From: Lachnospiraceae bacterium
GTDB lineage: Bacteria > Bacillota > Clostridia > Lachnospirales > Lachnospiraceae
NCBI GenBank assembly: GCA_017513125.1
Contig: JAFWDI010000010.1
Coordinates: 62,001-126,000 of the forward strand
DNA: 64,000 nucleotides
Reading direction: 5' to 3'
A program made the position numbers and the translations under genes. How positions within the stretch are numbered: position 1 is the stretch's first letter; each line of letters starts with the position of its first letter. The notes below the pieces were generated by a model. It was not told where the DNA came from. It saw only the letters and a program-made list of their open reading frames with translations, and made no database searches. Positions 49,959 through 59,761 of this stretch are shown in pieces.

Positions 49959-51425
49959 ATGAAAAGAGAAGGTTCCTTAAAACTGAATTTTATAATGAAC
50001 GCCATCCTCACGATGTCGAGTCTGGTGTTTCCTATCATAACTTTTCCGTATGTATCAAGGATTCTACTCCCGATTGGTACTGGAAAAGTAGCTTTTGCGA
50101 CCTCTGTTATCTCATATTTTAATATGTTTGCTCAGCTGGGAATACCAACATACGGTATCCGTGTGTGTGCACAAGTGCGCGACGACAGGGAAAAACTGAC
50201 CAAAGTCGCGCAGGAATTGCTCATCATTAATCTTATCCTGTCAGTCGTTTCATATGCGGCGTTGTTTGCAGCGATCGCATTTGTACCCAAACTGCGAGAA
50301 GAAAAAACATTATTCTTTATTATTAGTGCCACGATATTGCTTACGGCTATCGGCATGGAGTGGCTTTATAAAGCGCTCGAGCAGTACACTTATATCACGG
50401 TTCGATCCGTGATCTTTAAGATCATCGCTTTGGTCGGGATGTTTCTTCTGATACATCAGCAGAGCGACTATGTGATCTACGGAGGTATCACGATCTTTGC
50501 GGCCAGTGCATCGAATATCCTTAATTTCATAAATGCCCGTAAATATATCGATATGCGGCCTGTGGGGGGATATCATTTCCGTCCGCATCTGAAAGCGCTG
50601 CTTGTCTTCTTTGCAATGTCCTGCGCTACCACCATTTACTTACATATGGATGCCGTGATGCTGGGCTTTATGAAGGATGATACAGAAGTCGGTTATTATA
50701 ATGCTGCGGTAAAGATCAAGACGATCCTGGTGAGCATCGTTACGTCTCTGGGAACCGTGTTGCTTCCGAGAGTATCGTATTATATTCAGCAGGGGAATAT
50801 AGCCGAGTTTCGGAGAATTACTAAAAAGGCTATCAACTTTGTGTTTCTTGCCGCGTGTCCGATGACTCTGTTTTTTATCTTTTTTGCTAGGCAGGGTGTT
50901 CTGCTTCTTTCCGGTTCAGAGTATATGCCGTCCATTCCCTGTATGCAGATCATCATGCCGACGCTTTTATTTATCGGATTGTCAAACATTATGGGAATCC
51001 AGATGTTGGTCCCAATGGGGAAGGAAAAAATCGTCCTGTATTCTGAGATTGCCGGAGCGATCACAGATCTATTATTGAATGCAATTCTGATACCGAAACT
51101 GGGGGCTTCCGGTGCTGCAATCGGAACAGTGGTGGCGGAAGCTGTAGTGTTCCTTGTACAGTATGTCTATCTTCGAACGGAAGTGACACATGCATTTCGT
51201 GCGGTACAGTATTGGAAGATGATTATTGCTATGATCGCGGGAAGTGCGGCAAGCCTTTGGGTTATACGCTTGGATATAGGCAATTTTCTTATGCTGCTCA
51301 TTGCGGCTGTACTGTTTTTCGGGGTATATTTGATAATATTATTATTATTAAAAGAACTTCTTGTAAAAGAGATCGTGTCGCAGATACTTAGTAAAATCAA
51401 AAAGAAAGTGATTCATGCAGGATAG
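49959..51425 (+). CDS. wzx: Polysaccharide repeat-unit flippase (Wzx-like)
   Basis: 488 residues with about 14 membrane helices. Family start KLNFIMNAILTMSSLVFPIITFPYVSRIL, then GIRVCAQVRDD and the second-half block MGIQMLVPMGKEKIV typical of MOP-superfamily O-antigen flippases. It should turn undecaprenyl-linked repeat units to the outer face for polymerisation by the Wzy-like protein. The start follows the upstream stop with no gap; ribosome binding sequence is weak (GGGAAAG), suggesting coupled translation. Confidence 0.95.
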   Translation: MKREGSLKLNFIMNAILTMSSLVFPIITFPYVSRILLPIGTGKVAFATSVISYFNMFAQLGIPTYGIRVCAQVRDDREKLTKVAQELLIINLILSVVSYAALFAAIAFVPKLREEKTLFFIISATILLTAIGMEWLYKALEQYTYITVRSVIFKIIALVGMFLLIHQQSDYVIYGGITIFAASASNILNFINARKYIDMRPVGGYHFRPHLKALLVFFAMSCATTIYLHMDAVMLGFMKDDTEVGYYNAAVKIKTILVSIVTSLGTVLLPRVSYYIQQGNIAEFRRITKKAINFVFLAACPMTLFFIFFARQGVLLLSGSEYMPSIPCMQIIMPTLLFIGLSNIMGIQMLVPMGKEKIVLYSEIAGAITDLLLNAILIPKLGASGAAIGTVVAEAVVFLVQYVYLRTEVTHAFRAVQYWKMIIAMIAGSAASLWVIRLDIGNFLMLLIAAVLFFGVYLIILLLLKELLVKEIVSQILSKIKKKVIHAG

Positions 51426-51445
51426 TTATAGATAGGAGCAGATAC

Positions 51446-52588
51446 ATGGAAGAAAAAGGTAGACTTATCGATTTAAGACAGTTCTTCATATACCTGTCGC
51501 ATAGGTGGGCCCCTGTGCTTATTGTCGCGGTGGTTTTTGCCGCTGGGATGCTAGGATACAGTTATAGAAAGCAGAACAACAGTTCAGTAAATGTAAGTCT
51601 TAATGCCATCAGAACACAGAATCAGACAGCATATTTTCGGGGGGCATCCGTTTCGCTGAATACAGATGCAGATGCACCGGAAGGCACTTACAATTCGCGG
51701 GTAAGGCTTTATGTGGATTTTGATATTTCATCCTATGAGTCACAAGAGAGTATTGACTTAACGACGGTCAATACGGTGTTTCAACGAGATTTTCAGACAG
51801 TGGCTGTCAGCTATGATCTAATGGAAGATGTTATCGAGGATTTGCATCTTCGTGATTATGATGACATGAGTTCAATCACGGGAGAGGAGCTTCGGTGGAT
51901 GGTGAATCGCAGCTTCGAAGGAACGCATGTTTTTAATCTATCAGTTACGGATGTTGACCCTGAGAGAGCGCAGGATATTGTGACAGCAATTGCGGAAAAG
52001 CTCATCGATCGAGCCGATGATTTCGTTCGGATTAAAAATATAAGAATGTTGGATCATGCGACTCTGGAGACGGTTCGAAGTACGGGAGTCCAAATCAGCA
52101 CAAAAAAAATGATCAAGTACGGGGCAGTTGGATTTGTCGGAGGAATCATTGTTGCTGTTATTTTTTACCTGATAGTCTTCATTGGTATGGATGTTGTAAT
52201 GAACCGCTCTGATGTTGAGTATGCAGGGACACATTTGTTCGGAAATGTTTCTCGAAAGAATAAAGACGAGGAATACAAAATAATAGCTGCCTGTCTGCAA
52301 CTTCATGAGAATGTAAAGACAGTCGTGGTATCTGCAGTTGATAAGACATGTGATGCAAAGGAGCTGGCAGACAAGATCCAGAGCTGTTTGACTGAGTCCG
52401 GCAGTGATATTCAAGTTCAATTTGCGAATGCGATTATGAATCGAGCCGATGCAATTACTGCCGCGGCTCAGAGTGATGCAGTTCTTTTAGCAGCGAAGAG
52501 GGAGAAAACAGCGGTTGAAAGAATTGCTGAGGCAGTGTGCGTATTGAATGATGTTAAGGTGCGGATACTTGGAACGGTTTTGGTCTGA
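51446..52588 (+). CDS. Wzz/CpsC-like chain-length protein with degenerate kinase-like C-terminus
   Basis: 380 residues. Membrane helices at about 20-40 and 222-248 bracket an external region of about 180 residues, as in Wzz/CpsC. After the second helix the chain continues for 130 residues in the order of a BY-type tyrosine kinase (CpsD): a KTVVVSAVDKTCDAKELADK stretch aligns where the P-loop GEGKST should be, but no Walker A Gly-Lys-Ser/Thr is present, and SDAVLLAAKREKTAVERI with VKVRILGTVLV matches the C-terminal strand. It probably sets polymer length; the tail looks catalytically dead. This comparison was made by eye. Confidence 0.82.
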   Translation: MEEKGRLIDLRQFFIYLSHRWAPVLIVAVVFAAGMLGYSYRKQNNSSVNVSLNAIRTQNQTAYFRGASVSLNTDADAPEGTYNSRVRLYVDFDISSYESQESIDLTTVNTVFQRDFQTVAVSYDLMEDVIEDLHLRDYDDMSSITGEELRWMVNRSFEGTHVFNLSVTDVDPERAQDIVTAIAEKLIDRADDFVRIKNIRMLDHATLETVRSTGVQISTKKMIKYGAVGFVGGIIVAVIFYLIVFIGMDVVMNRSDVEYAGTHLFGNVSRKNKDEEYKIIAACLQLHENVKTVVVSAVDKTCDAKELADKIQSCLTESGSDIQVQFANAIMNRADAITAAAQSDAVLLAAKREKTAVERIAEAVCVLNDVKVRILGTVLV

Positions 52589-52602
52589 CGCATCAAATAG
52601 AG

Positions 52603-53865
52603 ATGAATATACCTTGTCATCAGGATATGATAATAAGAATTGGAAGCGGAAAACTTTATAAGCCCGAGGCATTGTTTTTTGTGTCATATATAATTTTTCT
52701 GACACTTATGATGTTGCGAACCACGATGCTTTCTGTGACTATTGGCGAGACAGCGTATAAGCTGGTGTCTTTGGGGGGCCTGTGCTTATTATTAGTTAAA
52801 GAGTACATAGACCAAAAGCAACCGATGCCGGTCTTGATTTATCTACTGTTTTTGGCTCTGTTTTTTATTATCATTAAAAAGAACGCATCATTTCTTACTT
52901 CCGCTTCTCTGTTTTATATCTATTCAGGAAGGAATATTGATTTTAAGAAAATCGCAAAGGTTACGATCTGTGTGGAATTGATCGTTTTGCTTGTTATCAT
53001 CTCAAGCAGTTTAGCGGGTTTGATCGAAAACTATCATTTTGACACTTTGACCGATCGGCCAAGAGAGTTTTTAGGCTTCTTATATGCGCTTTACCCCCAG
53101 GCTTATGTTGCGAACATAGCGGGTCTTTGGTTCTATGTAAACAAAGAGAAGGTAAGTATCCTAAGCCTCTTCTTGTTAGAACTATTCAGTTATTGGATCT
53201 TTTCCAGGACAAATTCCAGACTGTGTTTTCTTCTAACAACATTTTTGTTGATTTCGGCACTGTTTTACAAGGCTGTTTACTACATAAAGCGAGATAGAAT
53301 TAAAAGCATTGTTAAAGTAATTGTTGCGTTAGGATTTGTCTTCTCGTTCGTTACTTGCTATATAGGCAGCTTATGGATCCACATTAAATATGATTCCGCT
53401 GTTTCTTGGATGTCGCGTATCAACAGCCTTTTAGGAAATCGTTTTTATTACGGAAATATGTCATATATTCAATATGGCATTTCCGCTTTTGGAAAACATA
53501 TACAATGGTTGGGGAATGGACTGGATCCCACTGGAAAAGTCTTAACTGGACAGTACTTGTATGTTGATAATCTTTATTTGCAAGTCTCTCAGAAATATGG
53601 TCTTCTTTTAACAATGCTGGCATTAGTAGCGATAACAGTTACGCTTTATGTATGCTGGAAACAAAAAGACTATGTGCTGTTGTTCATCTTCGGTACAGTA
53701 GCGCTTCATGCTTTGATCGATGATCTAGTTCTTCACCTATGGTATAACACATTCTGGTTTGTTGTCGGACAGGCAATCTTTGTTAATGTTTGGCGGACAC
53801 ATAAGAAACGTGTACAAAAGAGGGAAAATGAAATATGTCAAATGACATCCGAATCATTCAATTAA
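52603..53865 (+). CDS. O-antigen/capsule polymerase (Wzy-like)
   Basis: 420 residues with about 11 membrane helices and a larger external loop around residues 255-330 (SWMSRINSLLGNRFYYG, WLGNGLDPTG), the usual build of Wzy polymerases, which join repeat units outside the membrane. Sequence identity in this family is always low, so the call rests on topology and on neighbours (flippase, Wzz, glycosyltransferases). The start is uncertain: ATG 52603 has a weak site, and ATG 52630 follows CAGGAT. It overlaps the LicD gene by 31 bases. Confidence 0.85.
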   Translation: MNIPCHQDMIIRIGSGKLYKPEALFFVSYIIFLTLMMLRTTMLSVTIGETAYKLVSLGGLCLLLVKEYIDQKQPMPVLIYLLFLALFFIIIKKNASFLTSASLFYIYSGRNIDFKKIAKVTICVELIVLLVIISSSLAGLIENYHFDTLTDRPREFLGFLYALYPQAYVANIAGLWFYVNKEKVSILSLFLLELFSYWIFSRTNSRLCFLLTTFLLISALFYKAVYYIKRDRIKSIVKVIVALGFVFSFVTCYIGSLWIHIKYDSAVSWMSRINSLLGNRFYYGNMSYIQYGISAFGKHIQWLGNGLDPTGKVLTGQYLYVDNLYLQVSQKYGLLLTMLALVAITVTLYVCWKQKDYVLLFIFGTVALHALIDDLVLHLWYNTFWFVVGQAIFVNVWRTHKKRVQKRENEICQMTSESFN

Positions 53866-54653
53866 AAGAATTGGATATTGTCAGGGCGTTCGTTCAGGTT
53901 TGCAATGACAATGACCTGACTTATTATATGGTGGGCGGAACTCTACTGGGAGCAGCGCGACACAAGGGTTTTATTCCTTGGGATGATGATATGGATTTTG
54001 CCATGCCCAGAGCGGATTATGAGCGCTTTCTGGAAGGACTTTATAAACAGCTGCCTGAGCATATCAAAGTTGATCACTTCAGGTTCGATCCTTCAGTCTA
54101 CTTTTACCCTCTGAAATTGATGAACACAGAGGTAAAAGTTACTGAAAGACGTTTGGAGAAGTTCGATCAGGTGTCCTATCTGAGCATCGATGTTTTTCCG
54201 GTCGATGGCCTTCCAAACAATTGGCTGAAGAGAAAGCTTTATAAACTAAAGTTTTATTATTATAAGATGATGATCGGCTTTTGCAATGTTGACCGTTTGA
54301 GGACAAATGTTAAGCGGTCCGCATATGAAAAGATTCTGATTCGGTTTGCAGAAGTCTTTCAGTTAAATAAAAGGCTGAGCCTGACGAAGATCAGAAATAA
54401 GTATGATCGTTTTTTAAAGAAAAATAGCAGAGAACACTGCGACCTGATCGGGGATATTACCGGCAGATACGGTTTTAGAGAATTTGTGCCGCGTGGATAT
54501 TTCGGAACTCCGAAAAAACTGCCATTTGAGGACATGGAGCTAGCTGCACCGGCGCGTTATGACGATTATTTGAGGCATATCTACGGCGACTATATGAAGC
54601 TGCCGCCGGAAGAAGACAGAGTCTCAGATCACTTGATGATCGTGCGAGGATAG
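53835..54653 (+). CDS. LicD family phosphotransferase
   Basis: 272 residues. LicD signature YMVGGTLLGAARHKGFIPW followed by Asp50, Asp51, Asp52 and Asp54 (nucleotidyltransferase-type metal ligands), then SIDVFPVDGLP. LicD proteins move phosphocholine or another phospho-alcohol from a CDP carrier onto glycans. The IspD-like cytidylyltransferase at 47.1 kb could supply the CDP donor. No choline kinase or choline uptake gene is in view, so phosphocholine is not assumed. It starts within the polymerase gene. Confidence 0.93.
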   Translation: MSNDIRIIQLKELDIVRAFVQVCNDNDLTYYMVGGTLLGAARHKGFIPWDDDMDFAMPRADYERFLEGLYKQLPEHIKVDHFRFDPSVYFYPLKLMNTEVKVTERRLEKFDQVSYLSIDVFPVDGLPNNWLKRKLYKLKFYYYKMMIGFCNVDRLRTNVKRSAYEKILIRFAEVFQLNKRLSLTKIRNKYDRFLKKNSREHCDLIGDITGRYGFREFVPRGYFGTPKKLPFEDMELAAPARYDDYLRHIYGDYMKLPPEEDRVSDHLMIVRG

Positions 54654-54656
54654 AGG

Positions 54657-55631
54657 ATGGAAAAAACACTTTCGGTTTCGGTTGCTGCATATAATGTGGA
54701 AAAGTATATCCGGGAAACCCTGGACTGTTTTCTGGTTCCGGATATCATGGATGATCTGGAGATTCTGATGGTGAACGATGGCAGTAAGGATTCGACACCG
54801 GAGATCTGCGATGAGTATGTCCGTAAGTATCCTGAAACATTTGTTCTGGTCAATAAGGAGAATGGAGGCTGGGGATCTACTGTTAATAAAGGGATCGAAG
54901 TAGCCACGGGCAAATACTTTAAACAGCTGGACGGAGACGATTATTTCGACAGAGGAATGCTGACGGACTTCGTTCGCATTCTGAAAGAGCATGACGAAGA
55001 TCTGATCTATACCAATTATCGCAGTTTTGATGATGAAACTGGAAAGCTGATAGAAAATGTCGAGGTTCCCAACAAGTCATTGGTCAACAAACATTTTGAT
55101 TTGGACGAACTGGGTTTGGATCGGATGAATTTTACTCTGGCAATGCATGCATGTACATTTAGAACAGCCATGCTGCAGGAGTTCCCGATCGATATCACGG
55201 AGCATTGTTTCTACACAGATATCGAATACTTACTAAAAGCTTTGCTGCGGGTTAAGACCGTGTTCTTCTACCCGATTAGTGTTTATTGTTACAGATTAGG
55301 CCGTGAAGGTCAGAGCGCAAGCGTTACCGGTTTCAGAAAACACTATAAAGAGCATCTTGCCGTAACCTTAAAACTATTAAATATTTACGGCAGTCTTAGT
55401 GTGAATGATAATTTGAAAGATTTGATATTCCGCAGGATAAAAGAAATGGTGGATTATCAATATTATGTATTTCTGAATTTGGAACCGACAGCAGAACACG
55501 CTGCGGAACTGAGAGAATATGATAATACTCTTAAGCTCCAGTATCCTGCGTTTTATAAAACAGACAAAAAGAGAGTCAAGGCTTTCAGACTTCTGGGAAA
55601 TCGATGCTATTCTCGAATCGTTTATAAATGA
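54657..55631 (+). CDS. Glycosyltransferase family 2
   Basis: 324 residues. GT-A fold with LSVSVAAYNVEKYIRETLDC, MVNDGSKDST, ENGGWGSTVNKGIEVATGKY in parts and the Asp-x-Asp in FKQLDGDDYFD (near 91). The GGWGSTVN block and the DGDDYFD loop are shared with a clostridial clade of capsule transferases. It adds one sugar or a phosphosugar; donor unknown. Three bases separate it from licD, so both are likely translated together. Confidence 0.92.
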   Translation: MEKTLSVSVAAYNVEKYIRETLDCFLVPDIMDDLEILMVNDGSKDSTPEICDEYVRKYPETFVLVNKENGGWGSTVNKGIEVATGKYFKQLDGDDYFDRGMLTDFVRILKEHDEDLIYTNYRSFDDETGKLIENVEVPNKSLVNKHFDLDELGLDRMNFTLAMHACTFRTAMLQEFPIDITEHCFYTDIEYLLKALLRVKTVFFYPISVYCYRLGREGQSASVTGFRKHYKEHLAVTLKLLNIYGSLSVNDNLKDLIFRRIKEMVDYQYYVFLNLEPTAEHAAELREYDNTLKLQYPAFYKTDKKRVKAFRLLGNRCYSRIVYK

Positions 55632-55637
55632 AAAAGA

Positions 55638-57710
55638 ATGTTTAAGGATCTTGTAAAACGGTATTATAAGCAGTTTCTGTGCGTTGTATTAATTTGCCTT
55701 GTAATAGAAATAATTGTTTTTAATTTCAGACACTGGGAATCATATACATATGCAGCGCCGGAAAATCCCGTTTTTCAAGTGACGGGAGATATTGAGCAGA
55801 TTGATGATGCTGTTTATCGAGTCATTGGCGACAGTGCAGAAATTTCGATTACAGCTATAAATGTACCTCTTAAAAATCTGCAGCTAAGTTGTTTTGATCT
55901 ATGGGAGGCTGCAGCAACTCCCGGACAAAGTATCGATCTTCGTTTGTCAGCGGCGGATGCTGCCAGCAGTGCGTTAAGAGTTCTTCCTGATACAGAAGTC
56001 GTGGCAGGTCTTCCTGAAAGTCATTACATTCGATTGCATCTGACAGGTAATACAACCAGCATCCGTATACAGTTAACTCATTTTCGGGATGGAATTTTTG
56101 ATCTAAACGGTATAAAGCTTAATGCTGTACGGCCGTTTGTTTTCCATCCGTTGAGATTCCTGGGGATTTGCATAGTGGGCTTTTTGTATCTGGCTTTTCG
56201 CAGGAAATCAGGATTGTATCAGGTGGCACTGAATTGGAAGAATCCCCTGAATAAAACTGCCATTATAATCGTACTTTTGTTGAATGTTCTGCTGATCGGA
56301 ATGATAGGGCATACATTCCGTGATGAGAACTGGAGAAGCACTACATGGATCGCGAATAATCAGTATGATTATCTGGCGCAATCAATTGCTGATGGGCATG
56401 TGACGCTGAATTTTGATCCGCCGGGATATCTCTCTGAAATGGAGAATCCATACGATGCCGCAGCAAGAGGGGCGCTTCAGCAGGAGACGGGAGAAACATA
56501 TATCATTGATTTCGCATATTATAACGGACACTATTACAGCTATTTCGGGATAGTTCCGGTCATCCTCTTTTATCTGCCATATTTGTTGTTGACAGGAGAT
56601 CTGCTTCCGACCTGGGCTCCGGTCATCTTATGCGGGCTGTTGTTTGTTTGTGCTGCATTTTGGTTCTGGTATTCTTTTTCAAAGAAGTATTTCCGAAAAA
56701 CCTCCCTGGGGTTATATCTTCTGATCAGCAGTGTATTTGTAGCCGCTTCTGAGATTACATATTGCGTCCAGGTACCGACAATATACTCACTGCCTATCAT
56801 AGTGGCAGTTTTATTTGGTATGGTCGGAATCACATTTTGGATCAAAGCTTCAGACGGTGAGGGAAGAATACTTAAACGACGACTTGTTTTTGGAGCGGTA
56901 TTCATCTCGTTAATTATTGGCTGCAGGCCACAGCTGGCGGTTGTCCTGTTTTTGGCCATTCCCATTTTCTGGAAAGATATCAAGAACAGAAGGTTCTTCA
57001 GCAGAAAAGGCATAGTTAATACATTATGCGTGATACTCCCATTCATCATCGTAGGCATTGGGCTGATGTATTATAATTATATCCGCTTTGACAGTTTTTT
57101 GAATTTCGGCGCCACATACAATCTGACAGGATTTGACATGACGCACAGGGGTTTTATCTTTGATAGATTTTGGTTGGGATTTTACGAGTACTTTATACAA
57201 CCGTTAAACATACATGCCGGGTTTCCGTATTATGCTACTGTTGTTGGTCAAATGGGTTTGTCAGCGGATTATCAGGGACAGATCATTAACGAACCCCTGA
57301 TGGGGGGATTCTTTGCTTATAATCTTATCGGGTTATTTGCATTTGGTGTATTGTGGTTTAAGAAGCAGCTGCAAAAACATGGTGTATGGGCCTTTTCCCT
57401 GATATCCCTTCTTTTGGCGGTGTTATTGGTGGCCGTCGATATCCAAATGGTGGGAATGACACTCAGATATCTGACGGATTTTTCTGCTTTATTTATGGTT
57501 GCGGCCTTGGCTGTTATACTGGTATTACAGGATGAATTTTATGAACGGGAGGGATATAAGTACTTCCTGTTTGTTGTACTGTTACTGGCCATGTTGTGCG
57601 TTATTGTAAATTACAGTTCATTGATGGCAGACGGCCGGGACTATTCGTTGAGATCGTCTTCACCGATGATGTTTTACCAATTGAAATATTTGTTCTTTGC
57701 GTTTCGATGA
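55638..57710 (+). CDS. Large polytopic membrane protein, possible GT-C glycosyltransferase
   Basis: 690 residues. One N-terminal helix, an external beta-rich domain of about 140 residues (roughly 35-175), then about 12 membrane helices. The first loop after the third helix has Asp/Glu pairs (FRDENWRSTTW, EMENPYDAAARG), and DFAYYNGHYYSYFG follows, reminiscent of GT-C enzymes that use polyprenyl-phosphate sugars. No family was firmly recognised. A lipid-linked sugar donor could be made by the GtrB-like enzyme at 62.3 kb. Confidence 0.65.
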   Translation: MFKDLVKRYYKQFLCVVLICLVIEIIVFNFRHWESYTYAAPENPVFQVTGDIEQIDDAVYRVIGDSAEISITAINVPLKNLQLSCFDLWEAAATPGQSIDLRLSAADAASSALRVLPDTEVVAGLPESHYIRLHLTGNTTSIRIQLTHFRDGIFDLNGIKLNAVRPFVFHPLRFLGICIVGFLYLAFRRKSGLYQVALNWKNPLNKTAIIIVLLLNVLLIGMIGHTFRDENWRSTTWIANNQYDYLAQSIADGHVTLNFDPPGYLSEMENPYDAAARGALQQETGETYIIDFAYYNGHYYSYFGIVPVILFYLPYLLLTGDLLPTWAPVILCGLLFVCAAFWFWYSFSKKYFRKTSLGLYLLISSVFVAASEITYCVQVPTIYSLPIIVAVLFGMVGITFWIKASDGEGRILKRRLVFGAVFISLIIGCRPQLAVVLFLAIPIFWKDIKNRRFFSRKGIVNTLCVILPFIIVGIGLMYYNYIRFDSFLNFGATYNLTGFDMTHRGFIFDRFWLGFYEYFIQPLNIHAGFPYYATVVGQMGLSADYQGQIINEPLMGGFFAYNLIGLFAFGVLWFKKQLQKHGVWAFSLISLLLAVLLVAVDIQMVGMTLRYLTDFSALFMVAALAVILVLQDEFYEREGYKYFLFVVLLLAMLCVIVNYSSLMADGRDYSLRSSSPMMFYQLKYLFFAFR

Positions 57711-57722
57711 CAGGAGAATGTA

Positions 57723-59711
57723 ATGGGTCGGGAAAAATGGATCGACAATGCAAAGGGTATTGCCATAATATTAGTGATCATTGGGCATGTCAGTTATGGT
57801 ATGGAAGGGGCCTTTAACTGGGATTTTGTCCATGGATTTCATTTGATCATTTTTTTCCTGTTGTCCGGGTATACTTTGAAAAACGTGCCGCTTAGCAAAG
57901 AGTGGATCGGGAAAAAGTTTTCTCGTCTTATGGTGCCGTATTTCATTACATGTTTCGCGATCATGATCATGGATATCGTCAATCTGGGGAGTTTTGATCG
58001 CGCCGGGAGTATCGGATCTGTCACGCTATCAATCAATACGGATCTCGTCAGGAGCTTCTTTGCGTCTGGATGGTATCAAGAATTTGCAGGTATAGAACTC
58101 AATGGTGTTATTGGGGCGATATGGTTTTTTCCAGCATTGTTCTTTGCGCTGCTGATCGTTCTACTGTTTTTAAATAAAACAGAGAATTCTCTTTACTTAG
58201 GGCTGTTTACAGGAGGATGCGCTCTGATGGGAATCATCACAGCTCGTTTTATTTGGCTGCCGTTCAGCGTTCAAAGCGGTATGATGGCTTCTTTCTTTGT
58301 GTGGATCGGCTATGAGATCAAGCGGCGGGATATTTTGCAAAAACTGAAGCGACATCATTTTGTTATTAGCTTTCTCGTTCTTATTGTCGGAAGCATAATG
58401 GGTTTCTCCGCTGTATGGATCTCAACAGCGAATATGAAAGATTGGGTGCTTTCATTTATTGTTGGTATGTCCGGCTTTTTGGTCATTTACTGGATTTCCA
58501 TTCACGTTCGAAAGACAAATGTGCTTTCTTATTTCGGCAAAATATCTTTATATATCCTCTGTGTTCATGAATTTGCCATTTATACGCTGGATCGGTATTT
58601 CGATGTTCTTTTAGATCATTGGGGACTGGTTGGCAATCCTAGGGTATGGATCAGAATCTTGCTGAATGTGATATTTGCTGTTGCTGTTGCAGCTATTATT
58701 GAAACAGTAAAACGGAATGTATCTGGAAAAGTGTTCAATTCGAAAAGCTTCTCACATGAGAGGGGAATTGAGGGAATAGTTTATATATGCTTCGGAATCT
58801 CGATTTTACTCCTATTAACAGGACATTTTCCAATCGCCGAGTCATTGAGAAAGACCATCTACTCATTCCATATAGCGGCATTGATTCTTTTGAATGGTTA
58901 TCTTTTTGCTTCGCAGAAGGAGCGAGGACAATATTTAAAAAAGATCTTTTTCTATCAGCTCATTCCTTACTTGTTGTTTGTACTTGCTGAATTATTGAAA
59001 ACGTTCAAATCACAAGGCTTTATGGAACCTCCCCATATGGATGCGCTGATACGTGACTGGCTCCATGGCCCTGCGCGAGTGTTATTGATCGTAATCATAG
59101 TAGGAGTTATTTATTGTTTATTGGATCGTCTGTTGAGTGAGCATATATTTACCAGGATGGGTCTGATCATAATTCTGTCAGTATGCGGATATTTATTAAG
59201 CAGAAATGGAATACAACTGCCCTTCGGTTTTGATATTGCATTATACAGTATGGTGTTTTTCGAGGTCGGTGTGTGGATATTTAAATACGATTTGATTTCA
59301 AAGATCAAAAATAACAGCGTTATTTATTTTTTGGCTTCCCCTGTTTGGGTTTATATGATCTATGCCGGTAGTATGGATCTGGAGATTGGTGATCTGGGGT
59401 CGTATGGAATTGGGATTATCGGGGCTGTTGCAGGTGTGATAACGGTTCTTTTATTGGCTGGGTATATAAGCGATCGCATTCCCTGTCTCAGAAGATTCTT
59501 GGCTTTTTCCGGTAAATGTTGGGTGATTGTGCTCCTAGTACATTCCTTAATTGCAGAAAAGCTTAATAATACTCTGCCACGCTTTTTGGACAATCAGGGT
59601 ATGCCGTTTCTGACAGTGTCTGTCGCAGTTCAAGTTTTCATTGCGTTAATAATATCCTTTGTGTGTATTAAGGTCAGGGATACAAGGCTCCCAAAGGTAC
59701 ATCCATTATGA
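57723..59711 (+). CDS. Tandem acyltransferase-3 membrane protein
   Basis: 662 residues, about twice the usual size. The N-half (1-330) is an acyltransferase-3 domain with Lys11-x10-His22 (KGIAIILVIIGH) and FHLIIFFLLSGYTL. The C-half (from about 350) repeats the pattern with LTGH (His368), then YSFHIAALILLNGYLFA, but the basic residue eleven places before His is Phe. It seems to be a fused pair with an active first and a degenerate second copy. It would acetylate or otherwise acylate the glycan at the membrane. It is the last of the AT-rich genes before DUF4422. Confidence 0.85.
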   Translation: MGREKWIDNAKGIAIILVIIGHVSYGMEGAFNWDFVHGFHLIIFFLLSGYTLKNVPLSKEWIGKKFSRLMVPYFITCFAIMIMDIVNLGSFDRAGSIGSVTLSINTDLVRSFFASGWYQEFAGIELNGVIGAIWFFPALFFALLIVLLFLNKTENSLYLGLFTGGCALMGIITARFIWLPFSVQSGMMASFFVWIGYEIKRRDILQKLKRHHFVISFLVLIVGSIMGFSAVWISTANMKDWVLSFIVGMSGFLVIYWISIHVRKTNVLSYFGKISLYILCVHEFAIYTLDRYFDVLLDHWGLVGNPRVWIRILLNVIFAVAVAAIIETVKRNVSGKVFNSKSFSHERGIEGIVYICFGISILLLLTGHFPIAESLRKTIYSFHIAALILLNGYLFASQKERGQYLKKIFFYQLIPYLLFVLAELLKTFKSQGFMEPPHMDALIRDWLHGPARVLLIVIIVGVIYCLLDRLLSEHIFTRMGLIIILSVCGYLLSRNGIQLPFGFDIALYSMVFFEVGVWIFKYDLISKIKNNSVIYFLASPVWVYMIYAGSMDLEIGDLGSYGIGIIGAVAGVITVLLLAGYISDRIPCLRRFLAFSGKCWVIVLLVHSLIAEKLNNTLPRFLDNQGMPFLTVSVAVQVFIALIISFVCIKVRDTRLPKVHPL

Positions 59712-59761
59712 TAAAATAAAAGAACACTCAGTATAAGTTTTTGATTGAATGGAGAGACATC

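Noticed and set aside
53835-54653. Phosphocholine decoration assumed from LicD
   Set aside because: No choline kinase, choline permease or LicC-type gene is visible, and the cytidylyltransferase is of the IspD/TarI type.
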